Source: Pasteurellaceae bacterium LFhippo2 (GTDB lineage: Bacteria > Pseudomonadota > Gammaproteobacteria > Enterobacterales > Pasteurellaceae). From it: DNA of 64,000 nt. The stretch is from NCBI GenBank assembly GCA_029852775.1, contig LEKJ01000116.1, positions 162,789 through 226,788 on the forward strand, written 5' to 3'. Numbering within the stretch: position 1 is the stretch's first letter; every line of letters begins with the position of its first letter. The position numbers and the translations under genes are program-made. Shown here piece after piece: positions 8,286 to 19,424 of this stretch. Below the pieces are notes generated by a model. The model saw only the letters and a program-made list of their open reading frames with translations. It ran no database searches and was not told where the DNA came from.

Positions 8286-8555
8286 TGTTTCAGCTCCTGT
8301 ATCCATTTCACAGAAAATTTGATGCGTACTATTATTCAGCCTATGAGAAAATTATCTTGCAAAGGAATAGGATTTTTTTGCACTAAGAAAGCAATAAAGG
8401 AGAGAATAATGCAAATTGGCGCTATTCTTTACGGAAAATTGCCTAAATATCATCATTTTCAATAAGAAGAGGAAAGATTTTGAAAAAACAATATAACTGG
8501 GTTATTATCCACTATCAAATTCTTATCAATCCAACAGAACTATAATAAAAAATCT
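8286..8555. promoter_or_regulatory. Divergent promoter region between the BMC operon and rmuC
   Basis: 270 bases between divergently read genes, so it must hold the BMC operon promoter (leftward) and the rmuC promoter (rightward). It is very AT-rich with a run TTTTTTGCAC near 8371. I looked for a sigma-54 GG-N10-GC pair and a clear CRP site and found neither convincingly. No BMC regulator gene is adjacent. Confidence 0.4.
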
Positions 8556-10154
8556 ATGAATATTGATACTACTTGGCTCTATTTTGCTATTGTTGCTTTA
8601 ATCGGGTTAGCTGTTTTCTTGTTTTTCAATCTGTCACGCTATCAGCGAGATGCGTTGGAATTGCAACAAGATTTGCAAAATAGCCAATTTCAATTAGAAC
8701 AGCTTACTCAAAAATATGAAACCATTGCCAATCATAAGCAGCAGATTGAGCAATGGGCGATTCAGCAACAGACGATTGCGGAAACCAGCATTGAGCGTAT
8801 TAATGAGAGAGATAGGCTGATTCAGCAACTTCAGCAAAAAGTCTCTCTTGCTGAAGAGCAAGAAAATCAGCTTGAAAGTTATATTAATGAATTAAAAGAA
8901 CGAGTGGGAGCGGCGCAAGCGCGTGCAGATAGTCTTGATGAAGTGCTACAAACAAATCAGCAGCAACTTAATCGTCGTGAATTTGAAAGCCGCGCACTCA
9001 ATGAAAAATTGCGTCAAACGGAGCAAGAATTAGCAGAGCTACGTACATCGCTTACTGAAAAACAGGCAAATTTTGAAGAACAACAGCGTAATTTCCTTGC
9101 AGTTCGCCAACAGTTAAATGTCGATTTCCAACATCTTGCTCAACAAATTTTGGAAGAGAAAAGCCAATCTTTTGCTCAAGCAAATCAATCTTCATTAGAC
9201 TTATTGCTCAAACCCTTTAAAGAACAGATTGAAGGTTTCCAAAAGCGTGTTAATGAAGTTCATTCCGAAGCGATTAAGGGCAATGCGAATTTAGAAGCGG
9301 AAATTAAACGCGTGTTGGATATCGGGCTTTCAATGTCCCAAGAAGCACAAAATTTAACAACCGCGCTAAAAGGCAATAATAAAGTGGCGGGGAACTGGGG
9401 CGAAATTCAGCTTGAAAGTGCGCTACAATCCGCAGGTTTACTGGCTGGCGAACATTATGTTGCTCAAGAAAATCTGCGTGATGAACAAGGCAGACGCTTT
9501 GCGCCGGATTTTGTGCTCCATCTGCCTGATAATAAACATTTAATTATTGATAGCAAAGTTTCACTGGTTGCTTATGATCAAGCGGTAAGATCTGACGAAA
9601 ATTTTGCAATTCATCAAGCGCTTGATGAACATTGCCGTTCGCTACGAGCGCATATTGATGGCTTATCTAAGAAAAATTACAGCCATTTAGTTGGGATTTC
9701 CAGCCCTGATTTTGTGCTGATGTTTGTGCCAATTGAGCCAGCTTATATTGAGGCGATGAAGCACGATCCGCAGTTATTTAATTATGGCTATGAACGCAAT
9801 GTGATTTTGGTTTCTCATACTACTTTAATGCCAATTCTACGTACCGTTGCGAATTTGTGGCGGATTGAGCGTGGCAACGCTGAAGCACGAGAAATCAGCG
9901 AACGGGCAGGAGATATTTATAATCAAGTCTGCACCATTGCCGAGCGTTTATCGAAATTAGGCAATACACTTACAACTGCAAGTAATCAATATAATCAAAC
10001 AGTTACATCGCTTGTCGGTAAGCAAGGGCTTCTTGGCAAAGTAGAACGTTTCCAACAGCTTTCAACCAAAGCCAGCCAAGACGTACCACAAGTAGAGTTA
10101 TTAAATAATGATATTGATACAATGCGTTTGGAAATATTGAAATCAGATTCGTAG
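8556..10154 (+). CDS. rmuC: DNA recombination protein RmuC
   Basis: 532 residues. There is one N-terminal membrane segment (WLYFAIVALIGLAVFLFFNL, about 8-27), then a long Gln/Glu-rich coiled coil to about residue 230, then the RmuC nuclease-like domain with NWGEIQLESALQSAGLL, FVLHLPDNKHLIIDSKVSL and SPDFVLMFVPIEPAY. RmuC limits inversions between short inverted repeats; the family belongs to the PD-(D/E)xK-like group by prediction. The start is the first ATG; its ribosome site is weak. pabA follows 6 bases later, so they may be co-transcribed. Confidence 0.93.
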   Translation: MNIDTTWLYFAIVALIGLAVFLFFNLSRYQRDALELQQDLQNSQFQLEQLTQKYETIANHKQQIEQWAIQQQTIAETSIERINERDRLIQQLQQKVSLAEEQENQLESYINELKERVGAAQARADSLDEVLQTNQQQLNRREFESRALNEKLRQTEQELAELRTSLTEKQANFEEQQRNFLAVRQQLNVDFQHLAQQILEEKSQSFAQANQSSLDLLLKPFKEQIEGFQKRVNEVHSEAIKGNANLEAEIKRVLDIGLSMSQEAQNLTTALKGNNKVAGNWGEIQLESALQSAGLLAGEHYVAQENLRDEQGRRFAPDFVLHLPDNKHLIIDSKVSLVAYDQAVRSDENFAIHQALDEHCRSLRAHIDGLSKKNYSHLVGISSPDFVLMFVPIEPAYIEAMKHDPQLFNYGYERNVILVSHTTLMPILRTVANLWRIERGNAEAREISERAGDIYNQVCTIAERLSKLGNTLTTASNQYNQTVTSLVGKQGLLGKVERFQQLSTKASQDVPQVELLNNDIDTMRLEILKSDS

Positions 10155-10160
10155 GAAAAT

Positions 10161-10724
10161 ATGTTACTTATTATTGATAATCACGACTCATTTACCTTTA
10201 ACCTTGTTGATCTACTGCGTAAAATCGGCGTGGAAATGCAGATAATTTCAGTGGAAGATCTCGACTTAGATCAAGTTGAACAATTTAGCCATATTATGAT
10301 TTCACCAGGCCCAGATGTGCCGCGAGCTTATCCACAGCTATTTGATATGTTAGAACGTTATCATCAAACCAAATCAATTTTAGGAGTCTGTTTAGGACAT
10401 CAAACTATCTGTGAGTTTTTTGGAGGGGAGCTATATAACCTTGAACAAGTTCGCCACGGTTGGCAACGTCCACTGATTCAGCAACAAGATAATCCATTGT
10501 TCAAAGGATTACCGGATTCTTTTGGAGTCGGTTTATACCATTCTTGGGCAATTTCGCAAAATTCTCTGCAAAATACACCGCTTGTCGCAACGGCAACTTG
10601 TAATGAGAATGTACTAATGGCGATGAAGCATAAAGAGCTACCGATTTATGGTGTGCAGTTTCATCCTGAATCTTTTATTACTGAATATGGTGAACAGATA
10701 TTGAGAAATTGGTTGGAAAATTAA
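10161..10724 (+). CDS. pabA: Class I glutamine amidotransferase, aminodeoxychorismate synthase component II (PabA)
   Basis: 187 residues. It has the TrpG/PabA fold with nucleophile Cys in GVCLGHQTI (about residue 79), and His/Glu of the triad in VQFHPESF. It supplies ammonia to a chorismate-using partner. The window also carries a second such subunit, trpG at 63379, placed with trpD; the gene here is apart from trp genes, which favours folate synthesis (PabA). No pabB is next to it. It ends 30 bases before the convergent pepA. Confidence 0.8.
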   Translation: MLLIIDNHDSFTFNLVDLLRKIGVEMQIISVEDLDLDQVEQFSHIMISPGPDVPRAYPQLFDMLERYHQTKSILGVCLGHQTICEFFGGELYNLEQVRHGWQRPLIQQQDNPLFKGLPDSFGVGLYHSWAISQNSLQNTPLVATATCNENVLMAMKHKELPIYGVQFHPESFITEYGEQILRNWLEN

Positions 10725-10728
10725 AAAT

Positions 10729-10747
10729 GGTGGGCAAAATGCCCACC
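10729..10747. terminator. Hairpin between convergent pabA and pepA
   Basis: Perfect inverted repeat GGTGGGCA-AAA-TGCCCACC. On the minus strand it is followed by TTTTT, so it can end pepA transcription; on the plus strand the T-run is missing. Confidence 0.7.
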
Positions 10748-10754
10748 TTACGAA

Positions 10755-12251
10755 TTAAACGCCCGCCTTATTAATCAAAAACTGACTCAATAATGGTACT
10801 GGGCGACCTGTAGCTCCTTTTGCTGCACCCGATTTCCACGCAGTACCTGCAATATCTAAATGCGCCCAAGTGTATTTTTTGGTGAAGTTAGATAAGAACA
10901 CGCCTGCTGTGATTGCGCCGCCAAAACGTCCGCCGATATTGGCTAAATCAGCAAAGTTTGATTTAAGCTGTTCTTGATACTCTTCGCCCATTGGTAAACG
11001 CCACGCACGGTCGTCAGCCTGCTCTGATGCATTTAATAGATCATTTGCCAAAGCATTATGGGATGAAATTAAGCCGCTGGTATGTGTGCCAAGTGCTACC
11101 ATACAAGCACCTGTTAAGGTTGCGACATCAATCACTAACTCTGGGTCAAAACGCTCAACGTAGGTTAGTGCATCACATAACACTAAACGCCCTTCTGCAT
11201 CTGTATTTAATACTTCAACAGTTAAACCTGACATTGTCGTTAAAATATCACCGGGACGATATGCATTACCATCTGGCATATTTTCACAACCTGCAAGTAC
11301 ACCAATCACATTTAATGGCAATTTCATCTCGGCAATCGCTTTCATTGTGCCATAAACAGAAGCGGCACCACCCATATCGTATTTCATTTCATCCATCGCT
11401 TCCGATGGCTTAATTGAAATACCGCCAGTATCAAAGGTTAAACCTTTACCGACTAATACAATTGGTTTTGCGTCTGGATTTGGATGATTTTTATATTCAA
11501 TAATCGACATAAACGCAGGATTCTCAGAACCACGCGAAACCGCTAAGTATGAATTCATACCTAATTCCGCCATTTGTGCTTCATCAACAACGGTGGTATT
11601 AATATTTTCATACTCATCGGCTAAAGCTAATGCTAAATTCGCAAGATATTTTGGATTACACACATTTGGCGGACAATTTGCCACATTTTTGGCTAATGCC
11701 ACACCCGTTGAAACTGCTTTACCGTGTTCTACCGCTTGTTCCGCCACAGTTAAATCTTTACGGCTTGCCACATTAAAAATCACACGGCGTAATTCGCGGC
11801 GAACTTCTGGTTTAACGCTTTTGAAATCGTTATAAGCATAGGCATTTTCTTGAATAGCTTCAATTGCAAAGCGCACATTCCAGTAAATAGAACGTGCTTT
11901 CACGTGTAATTCGGTTAGGAAACAGATCGCTTCAGTTGAGCCTGTATCGTTAATCACTTGCACCATTTTTTGGATGATCTGCTTATATTGGCGTTCTGTT
12001 AATTCACGCTCTTTGCCACAACCAACTAGCAACACTCGGTCAGCAATCACATTCGGTACATTGTGAAGTAACAGGGTCTGCCCTGCTTTACCTTCTAAAT
12101 CGCCTTTACGTAATAAATTGCTGATATAACCATCACTTAATTTATCTAATTGCTCTGCTGCAGGCGATAGGCGACGTGGCTCATACACTCCAACAACTAA
12201 ACATCCTGTGCGCTGTTTTTCTACTGAACCGTTTTTAACGTGAAATTCCAT
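10755..12251 (-). CDS. pepA: Leucyl aminopeptidase PepA (M17)
   Basis: 498 residues. Two-metal M17 peptidase: [31 protein letters not shown], and the family signature [10 protein letters not shown] near residue 350, all in the C-terminal catalytic domain; the N-terminal third is the PepA DNA-binding/regulatory type. It frees N-terminal residues from peptides in the cytoplasm and in Escherichia coli also aids Xer recombination and carAB control. GGGAG precedes the ATG. It is divergent from lptF. Confidence 0.97.
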   Translation of the reverse strand: MEFHVKNGSVEKQRTGCLVVGVYEPRRLSPAAEQLDKLSDGYISNLLRKGDLEGKAGQTLLLHNVPNVIADRVLLVGCGKERELTERQYKQIIQKMVQVINDTGSTEAICFLTELHVKARSIYWNVRFAIEAIQENAYAYNDFKSVKPEVRRELRRVIFNVASRKDLTVAEQAVEHGKAVSTGVALAKNVANCPPNVCNPKYLANLALALADEYENINTTVVDEAQMAELGMNSYLAVSRGSENPAFMSIIEYKNHPNPDAKPIVLVGKGLTFDTGGISIKPSEAMDEMKYDMGGAASVYGTMKAIAEMKLPLNVIGVLAGCENMPDGNAYRPGDILTTMSGLTVEVLNTDAEGRLVLCDALTYVERFDPELVIDVATLTGACMVALGTHTSGLISSHNALANDLLNASEQADDRAWRLPMGEEYQEQLKSNFADLANIGGRFGGAITAGVFLSNFTKKYTWAHLDIAGTAWKSGAAKGATGRPVPLLSQFLINKAGV

Positions 12252-12421
12252 AAAATACTCCCGTGATTTTTTTGGTATAAAAGGGTATGATTACACATTT
12301 TTGCAAGCGGTTAGATTCTCACGAACTTTTACCACTTGAACTAGAAATTAAAATACAGGTCATAAAGCTACCTTTTTACTTAAAAAATGCAAGTAATAAT
12401 TTCCTTTATTGAGAGTTTATC

Positions 12422-13510
12422 GTGATTTTAAGTCGATATTTAACCAAAGAAATATTTAAGAGCCAAATTGCTATACTTTTCATACTGTTAGTAATTTTCT
12501 TTAGCCAACAATTAGTCCGCGTATTGAACTCTGCGGTTAGTGGTCGAGTGCCTACAGATTTAGTACTTAATTTACTCGGATTGGGTATGCCAACAATGGC
12601 ACAGCTTATGTTGCCACTATCGTTATTTGTGGCGCTTTTACTGACTTTAGGCCGTTTTTATGCGGAAAGTGAAATTACTGTAATGCGCGCTTGTGGTGTT
12701 GGACAAAGTTTATTGGTCAAAGTGGCGCTATTTTTATCGCTATTCACGACCGTTCTAGCAACTTATAACGTCTTTTGGCTTACACCTTGGGCAATTAATA
12801 AACAGAGTGAAATTCTAGCGGAAGCCAAAGCCAATCCGCGTTTTGCTGCGCTTTCGGCTGGGCAATTTATGTCAGCAAGTGGCTATGTGCTATTTATTGA
12901 TAATATCGAAGATAACAAAATCAACGATATTTATGTTTTCCAACCAGACCAACAGAAGAAAAATAAACCTTCTGTCGTGGTTGCTGAATCGGGCGAATTG
13001 CAAGGGTTGCCAAACGGTGATCAGCTATTAACATTAACTAATAGTCAACGCTATGAAGGCACGCCACAAACTGCAGATTTTCGTATTTCACACTTTGATA
13101 ACTATACCGCTTATTTAGGCTATCAAGATGTTGAAACCGATGAAAAATTGGTGCAACGTGCCGATTTCCAAAAATTAATTGGCGATAATAGCCCTGAAGC
13201 AAAATCTGAATTACAGTGGCGCTTTGCATTGATTTTTGCCGTGCCATTAATGGCATTGCTTGCGGTGCCAATGAGTAGTGTGAATCCACGTCAAGGTCGC
13301 TTTGCGAAATTATTACCCGCATTATTGCTCTATTTAATCTATTTCTTGCTACAAAGCTCATTAAAATCAGCAGGGAGTTCGGGTAAAGTAGATAGCTCTT
13401 TAATTATGCCGCTTGTGTCCGTTGGATTCTTAATTTTAGGCATTGTCTTAAATAGCTGGGATAGCAAATTTATGTCGGCACTACGTTATCGCTTAAGTGG
13501 AGCTAAATAA
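12422..13510 (+). CDS. lptF: LPS export ABC permease LptF
   Basis: 362 residues starting at GTG ([15 protein letters not shown]), which aligns with the LptF N-terminus. There are about six membrane segments in two groups, residues 10-120 and 265-345, around a periplasmic beta-jellyroll domain. LptF with LptG forms the inner-membrane part of the LptB2FG transporter that extracts lipopolysaccharide. The stop overlaps the lptG start by one base (TAATG), giving translational coupling. The signatures [12 protein letters not shown] and [16 protein letters not shown] are present. Confidence 0.96.
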   Translation: MILSRYLTKEIFKSQIAILFILLVIFFSQQLVRVLNSAVSGRVPTDLVLNLLGLGMPTMAQLMLPLSLFVALLLTLGRFYAESEITVMRACGVGQSLLVKVALFLSLFTTVLATYNVFWLTPWAINKQSEILAEAKANPRFAALSAGQFMSASGYVLFIDNIEDNKINDIYVFQPDQQKKNKPSVVVAESGELQGLPNGDQLLTLTNSQRYEGTPQTADFRISHFDNYTAYLGYQDVETDEKLVQRADFQKLIGDNSPEAKSELQWRFALIFAVPLMALLAVPMSSVNPRQGRFAKLLPALLLYLIYFLLQSSLKSAGSSGKVDSSLIMPLVSVGFLILGIVLNSWDSKFMSALRYRLSGAK

Positions 13511-14580
13511 TGAATATTTTAGAACGTTATATTGGTAAAACCATTTTATCGGCGATTATGCTAGTGCTATTTATGCTAGTTGGCTTGGGCGCAATTATTA
13601 AATTTGTCGAAGAGTTTCGTTCAGTGGGAACAGGGGATTACGATGGTTTTAAAGCAGCGTATTACACATTTTTAACTATTCCACGTGATGTAGAATCATT
13701 CTTCCCTGTGGCCGCTCTACTTGGCTCATTACTTGGTTTAGGAAGCCTTGCAAGCCGTAGTGAATTAGTGGTTATGCAATCATCGGGATTCTCACGCTTT
13801 CGTATTGGTTTAGCAGTGATGAAAACATCAATTCCATTGGTGCTTTTCACTATGATTATTGGTGAATGGGGTGTGCCACAAACGGAACAATTTGCGCGTA
13901 ATATGCGTTCTATCGCTCAAAGTGGCGGCTCAATGCTTGCAACAACCGGTGGTTTCTGGGCAAAAGATGGCAATAATTTTATCTATATTCGCCAACTTCA
14001 AAGTGAAAAAGAGCTAAATGACGTGCTGATTTACGAATTTGATAAGCGTGAATTAAAATCAATTATGCGCGCAAATAAAGCAACTCATAATGAAGAAAAA
14101 GGTTGGGTCTTACAGCAAGTCCAAAAATCTACTGTCGGCGAACAAAGCATTACGCAAGCGACTGAACAAGACCAAATTTGGCAGACAACAATTACTCCGA
14201 GTAAATTAGGCGTTGTGTCATTACGACCAGAGTCTCTGTCAATTTCAGGCCTAGCCGATTATGTCGGTTTCTTAAAAGAAACTGGCCAAGATGCTAAACG
14301 TTTTGAGATTACTTTTTGGCGTAAAGTATTTCAGCCAGTTTCAATGGCGGTGATGATGTTGTTGGCTATTTCCTTTATCTTCGGTCCATTACGTAGCAGT
14401 ACAATGGGCGCAAAAGTTGTTATTGGTATTCTTGCTGGTTTTATTTTCTATGTTGCCAATATTGTCTTTGGAAATTTAAGCCTTGTGATTAGCTGGTTAC
14501 CTGTCGCAATAGGCGCGCTGATACCAAGTGTATTGTGCGTTACTATTGTGTGGTGGTTACTCAATAAAAAACGGGATTAA
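13510..14580 (+). CDS. lptG: LPS export ABC permease LptG
   Basis: 356 residues, the partner of LptF. The N-terminal NILERYIGKTILSAIMLVLF enters the first membrane segment; the coupling helix region SRSELVVMQSSGFSRFRIGL is present; further membrane segments lie near 275-350 (FWRKVFQPVSMAVMMLLAIS, GPLRSSTMGAKVVIGILAG). The ATP-binding subunit lptB is not in the window. The operon ends at a pair of REP-like hairpins. Confidence 0.97.
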   Translation: MNILERYIGKTILSAIMLVLFMLVGLGAIIKFVEEFRSVGTGDYDGFKAAYYTFLTIPRDVESFFPVAALLGSLLGLGSLASRSELVVMQSSGFSRFRIGLAVMKTSIPLVLFTMIIGEWGVPQTEQFARNMRSIAQSGGSMLATTGGFWAKDGNNFIYIRQLQSEKELNDVLIYEFDKRELKSIMRANKATHNEEKGWVLQQVQKSTVGEQSITQATEQDQIWQTTITPSKLGVVSLRPESLSISGLADYVGFLKETGQDAKRFEITFWRKVFQPVSMAVMMLLAISFIFGPLRSSTMGAKVVIGILAGFIFYVANIVFGNLSLVISWLPVAIGALIPSVLCVTIVWWLLNKKRD

Positions 14581-14584
14581 TTTT

Positions 14585-14655
14585 GCGGGCGTATGAAATA
14601 CGCCCCTACGATTGTTGATTAAACCTATTTTGTAGGGGCGTACTGCGTACGCCCG
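14585..14655. repeat. REP-like pair (GTAG hairpins, opposite orientation)
   Basis: Unit at 14585-14609 reads on the minus strand as GTAG followed by stem GGGCGTAT / ATACGCCC around a 3-base loop. Unit at 14632-14655 on the plus strand is GTAG followed by stem GGGCGTAC / GTACGCCC around TGC. The two lie tail to tail between lptG and dnaE. Confidence 0.85.
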
Positions 14656-14681
14656 TTTGACCATTTATTAAAGAAAAATTT

Positions 14682-17600
14682 ATGTCTCAACCGCGTTTTG
14701 TTCATTTAAAAGTACACAGTGATTTCTCAATGATTGATGGTGTGGCGAAAGTCAAACCATTGGTTAAGGCTTGTGTTGCCAATAATATGGTGGCAATGGC
14801 GTTAAGTGATTTCAGCAACTTCTGTGGTTTAGTGCGTTTTTATGGCGAAGCGTTAGGTTCGGGGATTAAGCCGATTGTCGCAACGGATGTAAAAATTCGC
14901 CCAGAACCTGAAAGTGAAGACTTTTTCGATCTTACTCTAATCGCAAAAAATAATAAGGGCTATTACAACATCACTGTTTTGCTTTCAAAGGCTTATCAAC
15001 AAGGTTATGTTGATTTTCCGGTTATCGAAAAAGAGTGGTTGGCAGAACATAACGAAGGGGTAATTATCCTTTCTGGTGGTCGCTTTGGCGATGTTGGTAA
15101 GGCTTTACTTAAAGATAATGAAAGTGAAGCAGAGCAGTTACTCGCTTTTTATCAACAACACTATCCAAATCATTATTATTTATCGCTATGCCGTACGGGG
15201 CGTAGTGATGAAGAACGCTATATTCAACAAGCGGTTAAATTTGCGCAAAAATTTGCAATTCCGCTCGTTGCTGTCAATGATGTGGTTTTCTTAAATGAAG
15301 ATGACTTTGAAGCGCACGAAATCCGTGTGGCAATTCACGATAGCTATACCTTAGACGATCCTAAACGTCCGAAAAAATATTCAGCACAGCAATACTTCCG
15401 CAGTGAAGATGAAATGGTGCAACTGTTTGCCGATCTTCCACAAGCGGTTGAAAATACGGTATTAATTGCCCAACGCTGTAATGTAACGATTCGCTTAGGC
15501 GAATACTTTCTACCGAATTTCCCAACAGGCGATCTTTCAACTGAAGATTTCTTAGTTCAAAAATCGCGTGAAGGTTTAGAAGAGCGTTTAGAGTTCTTAT
15601 TCCCTGATCCTGAAGTGCGTAAACAGCGCCGTCCAGAATATGATGAGCGTTTACAGGTTGAATTAGACGTTATCAACCAAATGGGCTTCCCGGGTTACTT
15701 CTTGATCGTAATGGAGTTCATTCAGTGGTCGAAAGACAATGATATTCCTGTAGGGCCAGGACGTGGTTCTGGTGCGGGATCATTAGTCGCTTATGCGTTA
15801 AAAATTACCGACTTAGATCCCCTTGAATTCGACTTACTCTTTGAGCGTTTCTTAAATCCTGAACGTGTTTCAATGCCCGATTTCGACGTCGATTTCTGTA
15901 TGGATGGTCGAGATCGTGTGATCGAACACGTATCAGAAACTTATGGTCGCCAAGCAGTATCTCAGATTATTACCTTTGGTACTATGGCGGCAAAAGCGGT
16001 TATTCGCGATGTGGGGCGTGTATTAGGACATCCTTACAGCTTTGTCGATCGTATCTCTAAGCTCATTCCGCCAGACCCAGGTATGACGCTTGCAAAAGCC
16101 TTTGATGCAGAGCCAAAACTACAAGAAGTTTATGACGCTGACGAAGAAGTTAAAGCGTTAATTGATATGGCTCGCCGTTTGGAAGGGGTCACCCGTAATG
16201 CAGGTAAACACGCAGGGGGCGTGGTAATTGCGCCAACGGCGATCACGGACTTCTCGCCACTTTATTGCGATTCAGAAGGTTTACATCCAGTTACTCACTT
16301 TGATAAAAATGATGTTGAATATGCTGGTCTTGTGAAGTTTGACTTCTTAGGCTTGCGTACGCTGACTATTATCAAGTGGGCATTGGAGATGATAAACCAA
16401 CGCTTAGAGCGTGAAGGCAAAGCGCCTGTGCGCATTGAAAGTATTCCGTTAGATGATAAAAAATCTTTCGATCTTTTATTAAAATCCAAAACCACAGCGG
16501 TATTCCAGTTAGAGTCGCGTGGAATGAAAGATTTGATCTCGCGTCTAAAACCCGACTGTTTTGAAGATATTATCGCGTTAGTAGCACTGTTCCGCCCTGG
16601 TCCGTTAGAGTCGGGAATGGTGCAGAACTTTATCGACCGTAAACACGGCAATGAAGAAGTGTCATACCCTGATAAGCAATATCAGCACGAATGCTTAAAA
16701 CCGATTCTTGAACCAACCTATGGGGTTATTGTTTATCAAGAACAGGTAATGCAGATCGCCCAAGAATTAGCAGGTTATACTCTCGGCGGAGCGGACTTAT
16801 TACGCCGAGCAATGGGTAAGAAAAAGCCTGAAGAGATGGCTGCTCAACGTGAGATCTTTGAAAAAGGCGCGGTAGAAAAAGGCATTAAAGGCGATCTTGC
16901 AATGAAGATCTTCGACCTTGTAGAAAAATTTGCAGGCTACGGCTTTAACAAATCTCACTCGGCGGCTTATGCATTAGTTTCATACCAAACTCTTTGGCTT
17001 AAAGCGCACTATCCTGCGGAGTTTATGGCAGCGGTAATGACATCAGAAATGGATAACACCGATAAAATTGTTGGCTTATATGATGAATGTATCAATATGG
17101 GCTTAACCGTTGTGCCGCCTGATGTAAACAGTGGTAAACATCGCTTTAGCGTCAATGAAAAAGGCGAAATCGTATATGGCTTAGGTGCAATCAAAGGTGT
17201 GGGCGAAGGCCCGATTGATGCGATTATTGAAGCTCGTAATAAAGACGGAATTTTCAAAGATCTATTCGATTTAACCGCACGTGTTGATCTGAAAAAAATT
17301 AACCGCCGTACTTTTGAAGGCTTAATTATGTCGGGGGCATTCGACAAATTAGGCCCGCACCGTGCTGCGATTATGAAAAATCTTGAAGATGCACTAAAAG
17401 CTTCGGATCAGCACAGCAAAATGGAAGCACTTGGGCAATCAGATATGTTTGGGGTATTAACCGAAACCCCTGAAGAAGTGCAAATTGCCTATGCGAATAC
17501 GCCAAAATGGACTGAAGAAAAAATCCTTGAAGGCGAAAAAACGACTTTAGGCTTATATTTAAGTGGGCACCCTATCGGGCGTTTCTTAAAAGAGATTTCG

Positions 17601-18158
17601 CACTATGCGCCGAATCGCTTAAATGAATTACAGCCGACTTATCGTGGCCAAACCACAACAGTGGCTGGTATTGTAATGGCTTCTCGTGTTGCGGTAACCA
17701 AGCGTGGTAGCCGTATTGGAATTGCAACTATTGAAGATCGTTCCGGTAAATTAGATATTACGCTGTTTTCTGAAGCTTTAGAGCAGTATGGCGATCTATT
17801 ACAGAAAGATAGCATTATCGTTGCTACAGGCTCAATTCAGCACGATGATTTTAGTGGCGGTTTGAAAATGTCAGCCCGTGAAATTAGTACTCTGGACGAT
17901 GTTCGCTCGCGTTATGCTAAAAGCCTTGCACTAGCAGTTTATCAAGAGCAATTGACACCAAGTTTTATTAAAGAATTAACTGCGATTATTGAGCCAAATA
18001 AAGAAGGTATTCTACCGCTACATTTCTATTATCAGAGCCCAGAAGGACGTGTGTTATTGCGTAGTGGCGTAGAATGGCGAGTAACACCAAAAGAAGAGAT
18101 GTTGAGTAAATTAAAAGATCTACTTGGCGAAAATGCTGTTGAACTAGAGTTTGAATAA
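14682..18158 (+). CDS. dnaE: DNA polymerase III alpha subunit DnaE
   Basis: 1158 residues, close to the 1160 of Escherichia coli. The PHP domain begins [19 protein letters not shown]; the polymerase active site has [16 protein letters not shown] near residue 400 and the glycine-rich [11 protein letters not shown] just before. The C-terminal part has the OB domain ([20 protein letters not shown]) and a beta-clamp-binding motif region (LGQSDMF near 923). It is the replicative polymerase core and pairs with DnaQ encoded at 36586. Two uptake signals lie inside the gene at 15227 and 15440. waaL follows 18 bases later. Confidence 0.98.
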   Translation: MSQPRFVHLKVHSDFSMIDGVAKVKPLVKACVANNMVAMALSDFSNFCGLVRFYGEALGSGIKPIVATDVKIRPEPESEDFFDLTLIAKNNKGYYNITVLLSKAYQQGYVDFPVIEKEWLAEHNEGVIILSGGRFGDVGKALLKDNESEAEQLLAFYQQHYPNHYYLSLCRTGRSDEERYIQQAVKFAQKFAIPLVAVNDVVFLNEDDFEAHEIRVAIHDSYTLDDPKRPKKYSAQQYFRSEDEMVQLFADLPQAVENTVLIAQRCNVTIRLGEYFLPNFPTGDLSTEDFLVQKSREGLEERLEFLFPDPEVRKQRRPEYDERLQVELDVINQMGFPGYFLIVMEFIQWSKDNDIPVGPGRGSGAGSLVAYALKITDLDPLEFDLLFERFLNPERVSMPDFDVDFCMDGRDRVIEHVSETYGRQAVSQIITFGTMAAKAVIRDVGRVLGHPYSFVDRISKLIPPDPGMTLAKAFDAEPKLQEVYDADEEVKALIDMARRLEGVTRNAGKHAGGVVIAPTAITDFSPLYCDSEGLHPVTHFDKNDVEYAGLVKFDFLGLRTLTIIKWALEMINQRLEREGKAPVRIESIPLDDKKSFDLLLKSKTTAVFQLESRGMKDLISRLKPDCFEDIIALVALFRPGPLESGMVQNFIDRKHGNEEVSYPDKQYQHECLKPILEPTYGVIVYQEQVMQIAQELAGYTLGGADLLRRAMGKKKPEEMAAQREIFEKGAVEKGIKGDLAMKIFDLVEKFAGYGFNKSHSAAYALVSYQTLWLKAHYPAEFMAAVMTSEMDNTDKIVGLYDECINMGLTVVPPDVNSGKHRFSVNEKGEIVYGLGAIKGVGEGPIDAIIEARNKDGIFKDLFDLTARVDLKKINRRTFEGLIMSGAFDKLGPHRAAIMKNLEDALKASDQHSKMEALGQSDMFGVLTETPEEVQIAYANTPKWTEEKILEGEKTTLGLYLSGHPIGRFLKEISHYAPNRLNELQPTYRGQTTTVAGIVMASRVAVTKRGSRIGIATIEDRSGKLDITLFSEALEQYGDLLQKDSIIVATGSIQHDDFSGGLKMSAREISTLDDVRSRYAKSLALAVYQEQLTPSFIKELTAIIEPNKEGILPLHFYYQSPEGRVLLRSGVEWRVTPKEEMLSKLKDLLGENAVELEFE
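15227..15448 (+). repeat. Two DNA uptake signal sequences inside dnaE
   Basis: Exact ACAAGCGGT at 15227-15235 and 15440-15448. The first is followed by TTAAATTTGCGCAAAAATTTGC, split here as TTAAATTTG and CGCAAAAATTTGC, which is the T-rich extension expected of the Actinobacillus pleuropneumoniae-type signal. Confidence 0.85.
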
Positions 18159-18176
18159 TAATAAAAAGGAGACACT

Positions 18177-19424
18177 ATGCAACAATATCTAAAACAGTAT
18201 GCTCCACAAGGATATAGCGTACTTATTGGTTTGTTTTTTGTCCTTGTACTTCATTTTAAAATTAGCTATAGCCTGATTCCAATTTTATTAACGTTAACAG
18301 GTTTAGGACTGCTGTTTCCTTATATTAAAAGGCGCCAATGCCATTTAGCGAAAGAAGATAAATGGCTTATTGCGAGTTTTTTTGCTTATTTTCTATTTAT
18401 TTTGCTCTCTTTGATTATCCAAAAGGGCAAAATGAATGAGCTGGATTTACCGAGTCGATTATTATTGGTGTTACCTATCTTAGCTATTTTCGCCAAAATT
18501 AATCTAAAACCAGTTTGGATTCTGTATAGCATTATTGCGGCGACTTTGATTGCTGGTATTGTTGCGATTATTCAATATTTTGTTTTAGAACTACCTAATC
18601 TATTTCCAGCGCATATGTATATTCAAGCTGGCGATATTTTAATGACTCTATCGCTTTTTTCACTCGCATCGCTGTTCTATTTTCAACAACAAAAAAATAG
18701 TGTTGGATTAGGAATGGCGAGTTTAGCCACAGTTTTAGGGGTTTTCGGTTGTTTGCTTAACCAAGCGCGTGGGCCTTGGGTTGTAGCTCCTATCGTTCTA
18801 TTAGTGATTTTATGGTTAAATCGCCATCTATTTTCAAAATGGATTGTAGTGTTTTTAGTTGTGATCAGCTTAGTTGGCGGCGTGTTTGCCGGTAAAGTTA
18901 TTCAAAAACGTGTTGAGCAAGCGACCACTGAAATTAGCCAATATGTCGATAACAATAATGGCAATACATCTATCGGCGCACGTTTTGATATGTGGAAAAG
19001 TGCATGGCTAGGGATTCAAGAAAAGCCGATTTTTGGTTGGGGATTACAAGGCGTAAAAGAGATGCGCAAACAGCATTTTGAGCAAGGTAAGATTTCTCAA
19101 ATGGCTTCTACTTTTGATCACGCTCATAACCAATTTTTGCACGATACTTCAGCGCGTGGGGTTATTGGTTTCGGAGCGTTATTAGCTCTCTTTTTGGTGC
19201 CATTAACGTTATTTTGGCGTAACCTTAAACAAGTTAGTAAAAATTCCTTAGGCTATTTATGGGGATGTTTTGGGATTATTCATATCTTAGCGACAATGGG
19301 TTACTGTATGAGCCAAGCTTTTTTATCTCATAATTCAGGAATTATTTTTTACGGATTTACCACCATTTTGCTATTCGGTTTGCAAAAAATTAGCAAAAAC
19401 GAACTGGTTGTAGGACATCATTAA
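18177..19424 (+). CDS. waaL: O-antigen ligase family membrane protein (WaaL/RfaL)
   Basis: 415 residues with about eleven predicted hydrophobic segments. The Wzy_C/ligase domain has an Arg in LNQARGPWVV (about residue 198) and the periplasmic loop with DHAHNQFLHDTSARG (about residue 315), placing the His-rich catalytic patch as in WaaL. It should join O-antigen or other glycan from undecaprenyl diphosphate to lipid A core. The stop overlaps the waaA start by one base (TAATG). Ligase versus polymerase cannot be told apart by sequence alone, but the waaA neighbour favours ligase. Confidence 0.85.
   Translation: MQQYLKQYAPQGYSVLIGLFFVLVLHFKISYSLIPILLTLTGLGLLFPYIKRRQCHLAKEDKWLIASFFAYFLFILLSLIIQKGKMNELDLPSRLLLVLPILAIFAKINLKPVWILYSIIAATLIAGIVAIIQYFVLELPNLFPAHMYIQAGDILMTLSLFSLASLFYFQQQKNSVGLGMASLATVLGVFGCLLNQARGPWVVAPIVLLVILWLNRHLFSKWIVVFLVVISLVGGVFAGKVIQKRVEQATTEISQYVDNNNGNTSIGARFDMWKSAWLGIQEKPIFGWGLQGVKEMRKQHFEQGKISQMASTFDHAHNQFLHDTSARGVIGFGALLALFLVPLTLFWRNLKQVSKNSLGYLWGCFGIIHILATMGYCMSQAFLSHNSGIIFYGFTTILLFGLQKISKNELVVGHH

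Noticed and set aside
8286-8555. Sigma-54 promoter for the BMC operon
   Set aside because: I looked for GG-N10-GC with TGGCAC/TTGC on the minus strand and found no convincing match.
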